Assembly: GCF_000425585.1 (NCBI RefSeq)
Contig: NZ_AUDS01000022.1
Span: 52,960-116,959, forward strand
Reading direction: 5' to 3'
Length of the DNA: 64,000 bases
Source: Terrimonas ferruginea DSM 30193
GTDB taxonomy: Bacteria > Bacteroidota > Bacteroidia > Chitinophagales > Chitinophagaceae
Positions within the stretch are counted from its first letter, which is position 1. Each line of letters opens with the position of its first letter. This document shows positions 25,529 through 33,482 of the stretch, piece by piece. A program made the translations under genes and the position numbers. Below the pieces are notes generated by a model, which ran no database searches, was not told where the DNA came from, and was given only the letters and a program-made list of their open reading frames with translations.

Positions 25529-26005
25529 TCAGGAACCGGCAGGCATTTTAACACCGTATTTTGCAATGATGGCATCGCATGCCTCGCTGATCTGTTGAAA
25601 TACATCGTGATACCCGGGTTCTTCTCCGTACCAGGGATCAGGTACGTCGAGGTTTTTACCCGGAAACGCTTCGTTCATCAGCAGTGTTACTTTCGAAGGA
25701 TCATATTTATTACCTGCGATACGACGGATCTCGTGGAGTACATCTTCTGCCAGTGCATAAATTTTGTCGTAACGGTCAAAATCGGCTGCGGTGAAATTGC
25801 GTGCCCGCTGATCGCAAATATTGATGCCGTTGATTTTGGCAACTTTTTGTGAAAGCCGGTGGGGGGCTTCGCCGGTATGATAACCGTTGGTACCGGCGCT
25901 TTCCACGGTCCATTCGAGACCGGCAGCTCTGGCTTTATGTTGTAAAATGCCTTCTGCCAGCGGGCTACGGCAGATATTTCCCAGGCATACCATTAAAAAT
26001 TTCAT
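25529..26005 (-). CDS. Low-molecular-weight protein-tyrosine phosphatase
   Basis: A 158-aa cytoplasmic phosphatase. The P-loop CLGNICRS is at residues 7-14 (Cys7 nucleophile, Arg13) and the general acid Asp is in VPDPWYGEE near residue 126. It may act on tyrosine-phosphorylated proteins or small phosphoesters. The promoter-like TACCTTTG box lies only four bases before the ATG, as at rlmN. The next M at residue 5 would remove part of the first strand and is less likely. Confidence 0.92.
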   Translation of the reverse strand: MKFLMVCLGNICRSPLAEGILQHKARAAGLEWTVESAGTNGYHTGEAPHRLSQKVAKINGINICDQRARNFTAADFDRYDKIYALAEDVLHEIRRIAGNKYDPSKVTLLMNEAFPGKNLDVPDPWYGEEPGYHDVFQQISEACDAIIAKYGVKMPAGS

Positions 26006-26009
26006 CCGG

Positions 26010-26017
26010 CAAAGGTA
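26010..26017 (-). promoter_or_regulatory. -7 promoter box at the phosphatase start
   Basis: TACCTTTG on the minus strand, identical to the box at rlmN and at the same distance of four bases from the ATG. It suggests a leaderless or very short-leader mRNA. Confidence 0.45.
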
Positions 26018-26223
26018 GCGAATATCCGCCTGAAAGCCAGTTGCGCGCGGGTTTCTGCGGGTTATGGAATTAGCTGCTCACTGCATCTTATGAATGGCTG
26101 CGAAAGAACCTGCAAAAAATGATACTGAGCAAAAAAAAGCATGCAGATGTGTATAATCTGACATATTTGCAGGGATATAGTAAAAAAAAATTAATAATTT
26201 TCCACCTTCGGGTGTTACCTGAT

Positions 26224-26463
26224 ATGATAGAAGAATTTGAGCATAAAGTACGTCGCCGGGAATCATCATTCCGTTCTTTACGAGACTACGGGATGGGGAT
26301 AATCTGGATAATACTGGGCCTGGCGTTTGTATTCCGCAAACAGCTTGGTGTGGGAGTAGACAGATATCCGCCTGATTACACGGATATCATACTCGGTGTG
26401 TTATTTATGTTATACGGATCGTGGAGAGTGTATCGCGGATATAAAAAAAAATATTTCAGGTGA
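26224..26463 (+). CDS. Small two-helix membrane protein of unknown function
   Basis: A 79-aa protein with a charged N-terminus (EEFEHKVRRRESSFRS) and two membrane segments (about residues 23-40 and 52-68, the second flanked by Tyr/Arg/Lys). I do not recognise a family. The start at 26224 removes an unlikely upstream extension. Its stop overlaps the GTG start of the PstS-like gene by four bases (GTGA), so the two are translationally coupled and probably work together at the membrane. Confidence 0.65.
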   Translation: MIEEFEHKVRRRESSFRSLRDYGMGIIWIILGLAFVFRKQLGVGVDRYPPDYTDIILGVLFMLYGSWRVYRGYKKKYFR

Positions 26464-27395
26464 ACCAAGGGTTAAGGAGTTTATACGCCGCCATCCTGCT
26501 GAGCATTTGGGTTTTCACAGGATGTGGGTCTGATGGTAAAAAACAGGGCGAACCAGCCGATACACCAGTCAGTGGTACTATTCACATTAATGTGGATGAA
26601 TCGTTCAAGCCGATTGTGAGCGAACTGATTAAGGTGTACGAATCCAACCAGCCGGACACACACATCATTCCCCATTATATGCCCGAATCGGACTGTATTG
26701 CCGGCTTATGGCCAGACAGTATCAGGATGATCATTACAACAAAGGCATTAAGCGAAGGCGAGCGCAATTTTATCTCCGATTCCATTAAGGTAGGCACCAG
26801 GCAAACGGCTGTGGCGAGAGATGCGGTAGCAGTGATTGTCAACCCTGCATCGCCGGATTCCGTATTTACCATGCAGGACATCCGCGAGATATTGGAAGGA
26901 CGTTTTAAGAAAAATTTAATACCCGTATTTGACGGGGTGAAGGCAACCGGAACGGTACGATTTATCGTCGATTCAGTACTACGTGGAGGAAAGCTGACAC
27001 CCCAGGCTGTAGCCGCAAGGTCGAGCGATTCGGTACTCAACTACGTAGCCGCAGTACCGGGAGCAGTAGGATTTATCGGCGTAAGCTGGATCGGCAACCC
27101 GGACGATGAGGAACAAAAAAGTTTTTTGAAAAAAGTTAAAATTGCCTGGATAGAAAGCAGCTATACGCAAGGCAAATATATTTTACCGGTACAGGCAAAT
27201 ATTTATACCAAACAGTACCCTATGGTACGTGATTTGGTATACCTGCTGAAAGAAAAACATTCGGGACTGGGAAGAGGCTTTGCCAATTTTATGGAAGGAG
27301 AGATCGGACAGTTGATTTTCAGAAGAGCTTACCTGGCACCGTTGTTAAGAGATTTCAGTATGAGAGCGATCCGGTTGAATGAATCGCCTCAATAA
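26460..27395 (+). CDS. PstS-like phosphate-type substrate-binding lipoprotein
   Basis: A 311-aa protein with a lipobox VFTGC (Cys22) and a periplasmic binding fold of the PstS class: INVDESFKPIVSELIKVYE, then ARDAVAVIVNPASPD and PGAVGFIGVSW, which are the phosphate-binding-protein style segments. The GTG start follows from the four-base overlap with the preceding gene. In related genomes such genes sit beside TPR and TonB-cluster genes rather than pst permease genes, and no pst permease is seen here. It may sense or bind an anion for the envelope machinery rather than feed an ABC importer. Confidence 0.78.
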   Translation: MNQGLRSLYAAILLSIWVFTGCGSDGKKQGEPADTPVSGTIHINVDESFKPIVSELIKVYESNQPDTHIIPHYMPESDCIAGLWPDSIRMIITTKALSEGERNFISDSIKVGTRQTAVARDAVAVIVNPASPDSVFTMQDIREILEGRFKKNLIPVFDGVKATGTVRFIVDSVLRGGKLTPQAVAARSSDSVLNYVAAVPGAVGFIGVSWIGNPDDEEQKSFLKKVKIAWIESSYTQGKYILPVQANIYTKQYPMVRDLVYLLKEKHSGLGRGFANFMEGEIGQLIFRRAYLAPLLRDFSMRAIRLNESPQ

Positions 27396-27433
27396 GACAG
27401 CGCTATATTTACAAATCATAAAAGAGAACCGTA

Positions 27434-29149
27434 ATGAACAAGATGAAGATCACGCTTAGTTTTTTAACCGCCGGCCTCCTGGCTGTTATGAGCGTAAACG
27501 CTCAGTCGCTCCAGGACGGGGTTAAAGATCTGTATGCGGAAAGGACGCAAAGTGCGAAAGCGATTTTTGAAAAATTATTGGCCTCCAATCCCAACAATAA
27601 TGAAGCTACCTATTGGCTGGGACAAACCTATCTGGCCAATGATGATGTAGAAGGCGCCAAAGCCGTATATGACAAAGGCCTTACAGCCAGCAATAATGCT
27701 CCGCTTATTGTTGTCGGTCGTGGTCAGGTAGACCTCGAAGAAAATAAAATTGCCGAAGCGCGTCAGCGTTTTGAAGCAGCCATCACCGCCAGTCGTGGTA
27801 AAAAGGGAGATGATCCCCAAGTACTCAATGCCGTAGGCCGCGCTATCACCAACGTATACGACGAGAAAGAAAAGAAAGGTGATATCAACTTCGCTATTGA
27901 AAAACTGGAAGCCGCTGCCCAGGAAAAAACAAAAGACAAATGGCTGCAGGCCGATATCTACACCAACCTTGGTAATGCACTGCGTAAGGCAAAACCAGGT
28001 GAAAACGGTGGTAAAGCTTTCGAAAACTACCAGAAAGCCAACCAGGCCGATCCCAGCTATGCTTATGCATATCTCCGTACAGCCCAACTGTTCGAGTCGC
28101 AAAAAAACTGGGATCTGTTCGAACAGAACCTGAACAAAGCCATTGAAGCCGATGCTAAATATGCACCCGCTTACTACCAGCTTTCTTATTATAAAATGGG
28201 CCGTCTTGACCTCGCTGCTGCAAAAGCTTTTGCGCAGAAATACAAAGAGAACTCTGACAACGATCCCCAGAACTCCTACCTGGAGTACAGTATCGACTGG
28301 GCTGCCAAAAACTTCGACCAGGCCATCGCCGGTGCTAAAAGCATCATTGCGCAAACTGGCGGTAAGGCTAAACCACGTGTATACAAACTGATCGCCGATG
28401 CCTACGTGCAGAAAAAAGACACAGCTGCGGCCCGGGAGTATGTAGACGAATACTTCAAACGCGCAAGACCCGACGAGATCACTGCACTCGACTACAAGCT
28501 GAAAGCAGATGTTTATTCAGCCATTCCCGGCCAGGAGCAGGCATTATATGCCATCTACATGGAGGGTGTAAACGCCGATACGTCAATCGATAATAAAGTA
28601 CGCCTGCTGGACCAGGGTGCCGAGTTCTTCAAGAACAAAGGTCTCCGCGAACTGGAAGGTGATATCACCGCAGAATTGCTGAAAGTAAAACCCAAGCCTA
28701 CCATCAACGATTGGTTTGATGCAGGACGTGCTTATTACTTCGGTAAGGCTTATACTAAATCTTACGACATTTTCAGCCAGTTTGTAAAAATCTACCCGGA
28801 CTCTATCTACGGATATGAATGGAAGCTGAACAACGCCAAACTGATCGATACGGTGAAAAAAGACAGCATTGCCGTTCCCGACGCGGTGGCCCTGCTGGAA
28901 TTCAGCAAGCGCGACAGTGTGCGCTATGCACCACAGATCAGCAGCGCGGCTTACTACCTGGTAACTTACTATGCCGCTAAAAACGAGCGTGACAAAGTGA
29001 TCGAATACCTGGAAGTAATGAAGTCAGCAACAACTAACCCTGATCAGATCAAGCAGATCCAGTCAAATATCGATGCACTGACCAAACAGCCCGCCCAACA
29101 ACCGGCCACAAGACCGAGGGGAGGCACGTCGGCAGCAGGTTCTAAATGA
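27434..29149 (+). CDS. Secreted tetratricopeptide-repeat protein
   Basis: A 571-aa protein with a signal peptide (to about residue 24, SVNAQ) and many TPR helices, for example ATYWLGQTYLANDDVEGA near residue 55, AYAYLRTAQLFESQKNW near 215 and YAPAYYQLSYYKMGRLD near 245. The tail is low-complexity (QQPATRPRGG). It is probably a periplasmic or outer-membrane scaffold. It follows the PstS-like gene by 38 bases and is closed by a strong terminator; this gene pair often accompanies the ExbB/ExbD/TonB cluster, which here lies beyond the nuo operon. Confidence 0.82.
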   Translation: MNKMKITLSFLTAGLLAVMSVNAQSLQDGVKDLYAERTQSAKAIFEKLLASNPNNNEATYWLGQTYLANDDVEGAKAVYDKGLTASNNAPLIVVGRGQVDLEENKIAEARQRFEAAITASRGKKGDDPQVLNAVGRAITNVYDEKEKKGDINFAIEKLEAAAQEKTKDKWLQADIYTNLGNALRKAKPGENGGKAFENYQKANQADPSYAYAYLRTAQLFESQKNWDLFEQNLNKAIEADAKYAPAYYQLSYYKMGRLDLAAAKAFAQKYKENSDNDPQNSYLEYSIDWAAKNFDQAIAGAKSIIAQTGGKAKPRVYKLIADAYVQKKDTAAAREYVDEYFKRARPDEITALDYKLKADVYSAIPGQEQALYAIYMEGVNADTSIDNKVRLLDQGAEFFKNKGLRELEGDITAELLKVKPKPTINDWFDAGRAYYFGKAYTKSYDIFSQFVKIYPDSIYGYEWKLNNAKLIDTVKKDSIAVPDAVALLEFSKRDSVRYAPQISSAAYYLVTYYAAKNERDKVIEYLEVMKSATTNPDQIKQIQSNIDALTKQPAQQPATRPRGGTSAAGSK

Positions 29150-29174
29150 CAATAAACTGCGCTTAAAAGAATAC

Positions 29175-29209
29175 AAGGCCCGCGATTATATCGCGGGCCT
29201 ATTTGTTTG
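29175..29209 (+). terminator. Rho-independent terminator after the TPR gene
   Basis: Perfect 11-base arms AGGCCCGCGAT and ATCGCGGGCCT with a three-base loop, followed by ATTTGTTTG. It separates the TPR gene from the nuo operon. Confidence 0.88.
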
Positions 29210-29243
29210 TCAGAAAAATGTCGGTTAATTGATGTTGCTACCT

Positions 29244-29251
29244 TATTTTTG
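29244..29251 (+). promoter_or_regulatory. -7 promoter box of the nuo operon
   Basis: TATTTTTG matches TAnnTTTG and ends 21 bases before the nuoA ATG. No TTG is found at the ideal -33 distance. Confidence 0.42.
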
Positions 29252-29272
29252 CGCCTAGAGTAAAATTTACTA

Positions 29273-29668
29273 ATGATCCATTTACTCCAGGCCAATATAT
29301 CCACTTCAGCGCCCAGCTCCTATCTGCCTATCGGATTACAGATAGCATTTGCTGCGGGCTTGGTCGCACTGCTAATGGTGCTGACCCACCTTCTCGGGCC
29401 CAGAAGGAAAACTTCAGACAAACTTCAAAACTTTACGAGTGGTATCGAGTCCCATGGCGACGCACGTCAGCCCATGGCGATCAAATACTTCCTCACAGCG
29501 ATCCTGTTTGTCCTCTTTGATGTGGAAGTGATCTTTTTCTACCCCTACGCCGTCAATTTCAAGGAGTTGGGCTGGGCAGGTTTCGGAGCAGTGCTGATGT
29601 TTGTCGGCTTCTTCCTGTGCGGCTTCATATATATCATCAAGAAAGGAGCCCTTAAATGGGAAGATTGA
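29273..29668 (+). CDS. nuoA: NADH-quinone oxidoreductase subunit A
   Basis: A 131-aa membrane subunit of complex I with three membrane helices. The conserved first-loop segment YESGIE-like reads FTSGIESHGDARQPM, and the second helix has KYFLTAILFVLFDVEVIFFYPYA, where the acidic residues are conserved. It starts the fourteen-gene nuo order. The first 15 residues are a short non-membrane extension. The gap to nuoB is 103 bases with no gene in it. Confidence 0.93.
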   Translation: MIHLLQANISTSAPSSYLPIGLQIAFAAGLVALLMVLTHLLGPRRKTSDKLQNFTSGIESHGDARQPMAIKYFLTAILFVLFDVEVIFFYPYAVNFKELGWAGFGAVLMFVGFFLCGFIYIIKKGALKWED

Positions 29669-29771
29669 GCCAGAACCCTTGATTTTACTGGGTTTTGGAG
29701 GAACTTTACCGGCCGGGATTTTGTTATAGTAACAACAACACTTCCCCCGGGAAGTACAAAATATATTTTTT

Positions 29772-30356
29772 ATGAGTCGTCCCGTATCATTCAATATCAA
29801 ACAGAAACCGCTGGTAGACGATATCAGCATGGCGGAAATGCCTGCCGGTCATCAGGGTGAAGGTTTTTTTGCCACCACACTTGACAGTGTAATCGGTCTG
29901 GCAAGAAAAAATTCCATCTGGCCTTTGCCATTTGCCACTTCCTGCTGCGGTATCGAATTCATGGCTACCATGGGAGCACACTACGACCTCGCGCGTTTCG
30001 GCAGCGAGCGGGTGGGCTTTTCTCCGCGCCAGTGCGATCTGCTGATGGTAATGGGTACCATTGCCAAAAAAATGGGACCTGTGGTTAAACAGGTATACCT
30101 GCAGATGGCAGAACCCCGCTGGGTAATGGCAGTTGGCGCCTGCGCCAGCAGCGGGGGCGTATTTGATACATACAGTGTACTGCAGGGAATCGACCAGGTT
30201 GTACCTGTAGACGTGTACGTGCCCGGATGTCCTCCGCGCCCCGAAGCCATCCTGGATGGTGTGATCCGTCTTCAGGACCTTATCGGCCGCGAAAAACTCC
30301 GCCGCCGCAACAGTGATCAGTATAAAGCCCTGCTGGAAAGCTACGGCATTCAATAA
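29772..30356 (+). CDS. nuoB: NADH-quinone oxidoreductase subunit B
   Basis: A 194-aa peripheral subunit that carries cluster N2, the last iron-sulfur centre before quinone. Ligands are visible: the double Cys in TSCCGIEFMAT, Cys in VGACASSGGVFDTY, and Cys in VPGCPPRPEAILDG. The N-terminal 45 residues before RKNSIWPLPF are longer than in E. coli but usual for this phylum. It precedes nuoC by 67 bases. Confidence 0.95.
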   Translation: MSRPVSFNIKQKPLVDDISMAEMPAGHQGEGFFATTLDSVIGLARKNSIWPLPFATSCCGIEFMATMGAHYDLARFGSERVGFSPRQCDLLMVMGTIAKKMGPVVKQVYLQMAEPRWVMAVGACASSGGVFDTYSVLQGIDQVVPVDVYVPGCPPRPEAILDGVIRLQDLIGREKLRRRNSDQYKALLESYGIQ

Positions 30357-30423
30357 ACGAATTTGAACTCCGGGACAGTGGGCACCTCACATTTCCCGGA
30401 CAATCCCTTTTCCCAAATCTGAC

Positions 30424-31014
30424 ATGGCACTGACCAACGAACAAATACAGGAAAAATTAACCGCAAAATTCGGCGACCAGGTTGCAGGCTTTGATGAGTC
30501 CTGGGGCATGCTGAGTTTTGAAGCACCCAAAGAACTCAACCTGAAGGTGCTTAATTTTTTATACGACGAACCAGAATTGAAGTTCCGTTTCCTCACCGAC
30601 CTCTGCGGCGTACATGATCCGGAAAAAAAGGGAAAGGAACTGGCCGTCGTTTATCATCTGCACAACCTCGAAGACAATGTCCGTCTTCGTTTCCGTGTAT
30701 TTACCAGCATCCATCAACCCGATATATATACCGCTACCGGCCTGTTTTCCTCCGCCAACTGGATGGAAAGGGAAACCTATGATTTCTACGGGGTAAACTT
30801 TGTAGGACATCCTAACCTGAAGCGTATCCTTAACGTGGACGAAATGGAGTACTTCCCGATGCGCAAAGAGTTTCCGCTGGAAGATCAGAGCCGTATCGAT
30901 AAAGACGATGAGATGTTTGGCCGCGGCGGCACACTTGGTTTCGGTACCGAAAAGTCCGAATCAGGCACTGTTACCGAAGCAGAGAAGCATGACACGGGGG
31001 AGGAGATAATTTAA
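30424..31014 (+). CDS. nuoC: NADH-quinone oxidoreductase subunit C
   Basis: A 196-aa 30-kDa-type subunit at the hydrophilic arm near the quinone site. Family segments: FLTDLCGVHDPEKKGKELAV, ETYDFYGVNFVGHPNLKRIL and FPMRKEFPLEDQ. It is a free NuoC and is not fused to NuoD as in E. coli. An octamer repeat array begins in the base after its stop codon. Confidence 0.93.
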   Translation: MALTNEQIQEKLTAKFGDQVAGFDESWGMLSFEAPKELNLKVLNFLYDEPELKFRFLTDLCGVHDPEKKGKELAVVYHLHNLEDNVRLRFRVFTSIHQPDIYTATGLFSSANWMERETYDFYGVNFVGHPNLKRILNVDEMEYFPMRKEFPLEDQSRIDKDDEMFGRGGTLGFGTEKSESGTVTEAEKHDTGEEII

Positions 31015-31167
31015 TTTGAAAATTTGAGTATTTGAAGATTTGGTAATGTGGCCCGGGCCGCAGCCTCTTCAAAGTCTCAGATCTTCAAATGCAAAGAAAA
31101 TCTGACGATAGGGAAATGCGGTTGACTTCAAAGCATTTTCAAATCCTCAAATTTTCAAATCATCAAA
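31015..31167. repeat. Octamer repeat locus 5 (family C) between nuoC and nuoD
   Basis: Left arm TTTGAAAA, TTTGAGTA, TTTGAAGA, TTTGGTAA at 31015-31046, starting directly after the nuoC stop. Right arm at 31136-31167 is the reverse complement (TTTTCAAA, TCCTCAAA, TCATCAAA) and ends 8 bases before the nuoD ATG. A further single unit lies at 31082. The arms could pair into a large hairpin inside the operon mRNA. Confidence 0.85.
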
Positions 31168-31175
31168 TTAGCACT

Positions 31176-32399
31176 ATGTCTGAACAGCATATAAAACTTC
31201 CGGAAGGAAGTATTGAAAAAACAACCACCACGCTCAATCTCGGGCCTACGCACCCTGCCACACACGGGGTGATGCAGAATATCCTTGAATTGGATGGAGA
31301 GCGGATTGTTTCTACTGAACAAACCATCGGTTATATCCACCGGGCTTTTGAAAAAATTGCCGAACGCCGGCCGCTGTACCAGATCACGCCGCTCACCGAC
31401 CGTCTCAACTATTGCTCGGCTCCGCTGAACAATATGGGCTGGCATCTTACCTGCGAGAAACTGCTCGGCGTGTCCACTCCCAAACGTGTCGATTACCTCC
31501 GCGTGATCGTAATGGAACTGGCACGTATCTCCGATCACCTGATCTGTAATTCCATTGTGGGCGTAGATAGCGGCGCTTATACCGGGTTCCTTTACGTCAT
31601 GCAGTACCGCGAACTGATCTATGAAATCTATGAAGAGATCTGCGGTTCACGTTTGACCACCAACATCGGCCGTATCGGTGGCTTCGAACGCAATTTCAAC
31701 GATATCGCATTCCAAAAGATTGAAAAATTCCTCGACGAATATCCACGCGTATTGAAAGAGTTTGAAAACCTCTTTACACGCAACCGTATTTTCATGGACC
31801 GCCTCATCGGTGCAGGTCCTATCAGCGCTGAAAGAGCACTGAACTATGGGTTCACCGGGCCTAACCTGCGCGCCGCAGGTGTGGATTACGATGTACGCAT
31901 CAGCAATCCCTATTCCAGCTACCAGGATTTTGATTTTTCCGTACCCGTTGGTACTACCGGCGACTGTTACGACCGTTTCCTGGTGCGCAATGAAGAAATG
32001 TGGCAAAGCCTGAGCATCATCCGCCAGGCCATGCAAAAATTGACGGAGTTCAAAGGAGCAGAGGCGGATGTATACCACGCCGATGTACCGGAATATTATC
32101 TTCCGAAAAAAGAAGACGTATACACCAAGATGGAAGCGCTCATCTGGCACTTCAAAATCATCATGGGAGAGATCGATATGCCGAAAGGCGAGGTTTACCA
32201 TTCAATCGAAGCAGCCAACGGCGAGCTGGGTTATTACATGATCAGCGATGGAGGACGTGCCCCGGCGCGTCTGCATTTCCGCCGGCCCTGTTTCATTTAC
32301 TACCAGGCTTACGAAGAACTGACCAAAGGCTCTATGTTGAGTGATGCCATCATCGTGATGTCTTCCCTCAACCTGATCGCCGGTGAGATGGATGCCTAA
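31176..32399 (+). CDS. nuoD: NADH-quinone oxidoreductase subunit D
   Basis: A 407-aa 49-kDa-type subunit that forms the quinone pocket with NuoB. Motifs: LNLGPTHPATHGVMQNILELDGE near residue 18, GYIHRAFEKIAE, and the hydrogenase-like ends GRIGGFERNFND and APARLHFRRPCFI. ATG 31176 is chosen because the 29-codon upstream extension (from 31089) is only repeat sequence. Stop is 4 bases before another repeat array. Confidence 0.95.
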   Translation: MSEQHIKLPEGSIEKTTTTLNLGPTHPATHGVMQNILELDGERIVSTEQTIGYIHRAFEKIAERRPLYQITPLTDRLNYCSAPLNNMGWHLTCEKLLGVSTPKRVDYLRVIVMELARISDHLICNSIVGVDSGAYTGFLYVMQYRELIYEIYEEICGSRLTTNIGRIGGFERNFNDIAFQKIEKFLDEYPRVLKEFENLFTRNRIFMDRLIGAGPISAERALNYGFTGPNLRAAGVDYDVRISNPYSSYQDFDFSVPVGTTGDCYDRFLVRNEEMWQSLSIIRQAMQKLTEFKGAEADVYHADVPEYYLPKKEDVYTKMEALIWHFKIIMGEIDMPKGEVYHSIEAANGELGYYMISDGGRAPARLHFRRPCFIYYQAYEELTKGSMLSDAIIVMSSLNLIAGEMDA

Positions 32400-32402
32400 A
32401 AA

Positions 32403-32498
32403 TAAAAAGTCAAAAGTGAAAATTAAAAAATTCACGACAGTTGAATAATTGCAGCCTCCGGGATTTTTTAAATTTTGACTTTTAAATTTTGAATTTGA
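32403..32498. repeat. Heptamer repeat locus 6 (family D) between nuoD and nuoE
   Basis: Left arm of AAAAGTC/AAAAGTG/AAAATTA units at about 32403-32432, right arm of TTTTGACTTTTAAATT-type units at about 32464-32498, which ends at the base before the nuoE ATG. Same family and polarity as the arrays around the S23 gene. Confidence 0.8.
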
Positions 32499-32499
32499 C

Positions 32500-33000
32500 A
32501 TGATAAAGTTTTCAGAAGAAAAACTACAAGAAGTCTCCAACATCATTGCCCGCTATCCGCAGGGCAGGCAGAAGAGTGCGCTGTTGCCGGTATTACACCT
32601 GGCACAACAGGAGTTCGGAGGCTGGTTGGATGTACCTGTTATGGATTACGTGGCTTCCTTGCTGCAACTCGAGCCTATCGAGGTGTATGAAGTGGCTACC
32701 TTCTACAGCATGTACAACCTCAAGCACGTTGGGCGATACATGTTTGAAGTATGCCAGACCGGTCCTTGTATGCTGCGTGGCAGCGATGACATAGTGAAAT
32801 ATATTTACGATAAACTCGGGATCAAACCCGGCGAAACCACATCCGACGGGATGTTCACCCTGAAAACGGTTGAATGCCTCGGCGCCTGTGGTTATGCGCC
32901 CATGATGCAACTCGGAAAACATTTCCGTGAGCACCTGACACCCGAAAAAGTTGACAGCATTATCGAAGAGTGCCGCCAGCATGCAGCTTCAGCCAACTGA
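32500..33000 (+). CDS. nuoE: NADH-quinone oxidoreductase subunit E
   Basis: A 166-aa 24-kDa-type thioredoxin-fold subunit with a [2Fe-2S] cluster (N1a). Ligand pairs are CQTGPC (about residues 86-91) and CLGAC (about 127-131). N-terminal helical part EVSNIIARYPQGRQKSALLP is family-typical. The next gene begins two bases after its stop. The last codons (AASAN) are immediately followed by the unrelated DUF4440-like gene. Confidence 0.94.
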   Translation: MIKFSEEKLQEVSNIIARYPQGRQKSALLPVLHLAQQEFGGWLDVPVMDYVASLLQLEPIEVYEVATFYSMYNLKHVGRYMFEVCQTGPCMLRGSDDIVKYIYDKLGIKPGETTSDGMFTLKTVECLGACGYAPMMQLGKHFREHLTPEKVDSIIEECRQHAASAN

Positions 33001-33002
33001 GG

Positions 33003-33449
33003 ATGCAACGCCCGTTCTTTATCATATTGATTGCGCTGTTGCCTTTGTACGCTTTTGCACAAAAGGATACAACGGTTATTAAAAATGCCATGCTCCGGCT
33101 GGATCAGGCATTGCTCAACCGCGACAGTGTTGCCTTGGCACAACTGCTGCATCCGCAACTGACCTATGGACATTCGAATGGTTGGGTGCAAAGCAGGGAA
33201 GAAGTCTGGACAGATGGAGTTACCGGAAAACTGCGGTATAAGACTATCCGCCCCGAAGCCGCTGCAACATTTGCAGCAACGGAAACGACGATCATTACGC
33301 GGCAACTGATTTATGTGGAAGGAATGGTAAGTGATAAACAGTTTGCGATGCAGTTGCAGGTATTGCAGACCTGGATAAAAACAAAAAACGGCTGGCAGTT
33401 GCTGGCCAGGCAGAGTGTAAAAACTGCCAATAACGAACCAATAAAATAG
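33003..33449 (+). CDS. Secreted NTF2/DUF4440-like protein inside the nuo operon
   Basis: A 148-aa protein with a signal peptide (MQRPFFIILIALLPLYAFAQ). The mature part reads as a SnoaL/DUF4440-type NTF2-like fold: LDQALLNRDSVALAQLLHPQLTYGHSNG and a C-terminal strand pattern WIKTKNGWQLLARQSV. It is not a complex I subunit. It starts two bases after nuoE and ends 33 bases before nuoF. No catalytic function can be assigned; it may be a passenger gene or a periplasmic factor co-expressed with respiration. Confidence 0.75.
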   Translation: MQRPFFIILIALLPLYAFAQKDTTVIKNAMLRLDQALLNRDSVALAQLLHPQLTYGHSNGWVQSREEVWTDGVTGKLRYKTIRPEAAATFAATETTIITRQLIYVEGMVSDKQFAMQLQVLQTWIKTKNGWQLLARQSVKTANNEPIK

Positions 33450-33482
33450 CCCGGTTTAATAAACCGGTACGATATAAGTACT

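Noticed and set aside
31089..31175. 29-codon extension of nuoD
   Set aside because: It reads through the spacer and right arm of an octamer repeat locus; the NuoD family N-terminus begins at 31176.
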